From: Streptomyces diastaticus subsp. diastaticus
Lineage (GTDB): Bacteria; Actinomycetota; Actinomycetes; Streptomycetales; Streptomycetaceae
Assembly (NCBI RefSeq): GCF_011170125.1
Contig: NZ_BLLN01000002.1
Location: 1,025,501-1,089,500 of the forward strand
Length of the DNA: 64,000 nucleotides
Reading direction: 5' to 3'
Shown here: one piece after another, positions 63,894-64,000 of the stretch
How the letters are laid out: every line of letters begins with the position of its first letter
How positions within the stretch are numbered: the first letter of the stretch is position 1
Notes under the pieces: generated by a model
What the model was told of the DNA's origin: nothing
Databases searched by the model: none
The model's input: only the letters and a program-made list of their open reading frames with translations
Made by a program: the position numbers and the translations under genes

Positions 63894-64000
63894 TCACCAG
63901 CGCATACGGACGTCCTCCGCCCACCCCAGTACCCCGCGGACGGCGACACGGTCGCCGGTGTCGTCGTGGACGGTGCCGTTCCAGTGACCGAAGCACTGGT
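63894..64000 (-). CDS. C-terminus of a DUF2804-like protein (partial)
   Basis: The minus strand from the window edge reads QCFGHWNGTVHDDTGDRVAV, then RGVLGWAEDVRMRW and stop. FGHxxGTV...L.GFAE.VR.RW is the conserved end of DUF2804 proteins. The gene continues beyond the right edge of the window. Function unknown. Confidence 0.7.
   Translation of the reverse strand, partial: QCFGHWNGTVHDDTGDRVAVRGVLGWAEDVRMRW

Overview
The window looks like a Streptomyces chromosome, or a close actinomycete relative. GC is very high, GTG and TTG starts are common, and several genes have a -10-like hexamer only 6-8 nt before the start codon, as leaderless mRNAs do. The left end matches, from memory, the S. coelicolor order SCO3548-SCO3540: BldG-associated ATPase, small lipoprotein, methyltransferase, small membrane protein, topA, MFS-tmk fusion, holB, secreted peptidase. 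No tool was run, so every family call rests on motif recognition.

Regions: (1) 1-11.3 kb, core genes ending in a strong terminator after tmk. (2) 11.3-14.7 kb, an insertion between tmk and holB made of gene fragments, two small unknown genes, and an epsilon/zeta-like pair whose toxin is cut by an IS701-type transposase remnant. (3) 14.8-18.0 kb, holB, a lipoprotein peptidase and tRNA-Thr(CGT) with its terminator. (4) 18.25-24.9 kb, an accessory island directly behind the tRNA: radical SAM, P-loop kinase, methyltransferase, CYTH protein and a small Cys-rich protein on the minus strand, then HAD, and divergent HTH-DUF5919-like regulator plus NUDIX, then HD, closed by an internally deleted IS5-type element. 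(5) 25.4-31.2 kb, a quinone-reductase-like and NmrA-like pair opposite an AraC regulator, then a CPBP protease overlapping a two-component system. (6) 31.4-40.6 kb, transporter, secreted muralytic-like protein, two acetyltransferases, a MarR-like protein and a malonate locus (matC, matB, fused carboxyltransferase, GntR regulator). (7) 40.7-64 kb, housekeeping and physiology genes: DUF2776-like, Sir2, PRC barrel, NDH-2, amidotransferase, ArsR plus P-type ATPase, LCP, TatA, kinase-like, hutU, SpoIIE-type phosphatase, IclR, a cobalamin riboswitch with its ABC transporter, Dps, a broken TspO, and the edge of a DUF2804-like gene.

The most interesting part is region 4. Its eight or nine genes nearly all encode phosphate- or nucleotide-handling enzymes. 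Two matching sites, each with two GGACG half-sites exactly 10 bp apart, lie upstream of the radical SAM operon and between the HAD and HTH-NUDIX operons. This suggests one regulon built around the HTH protein and an undescribed small-molecule or nucleotide pathway. The substrate cannot be read from the sequence.

Single-base frameshifts occur in four otherwise well-preserved genes: the small Cys protein, the kinase, one GNAT and TspO. They may be real or may be assembly errors.
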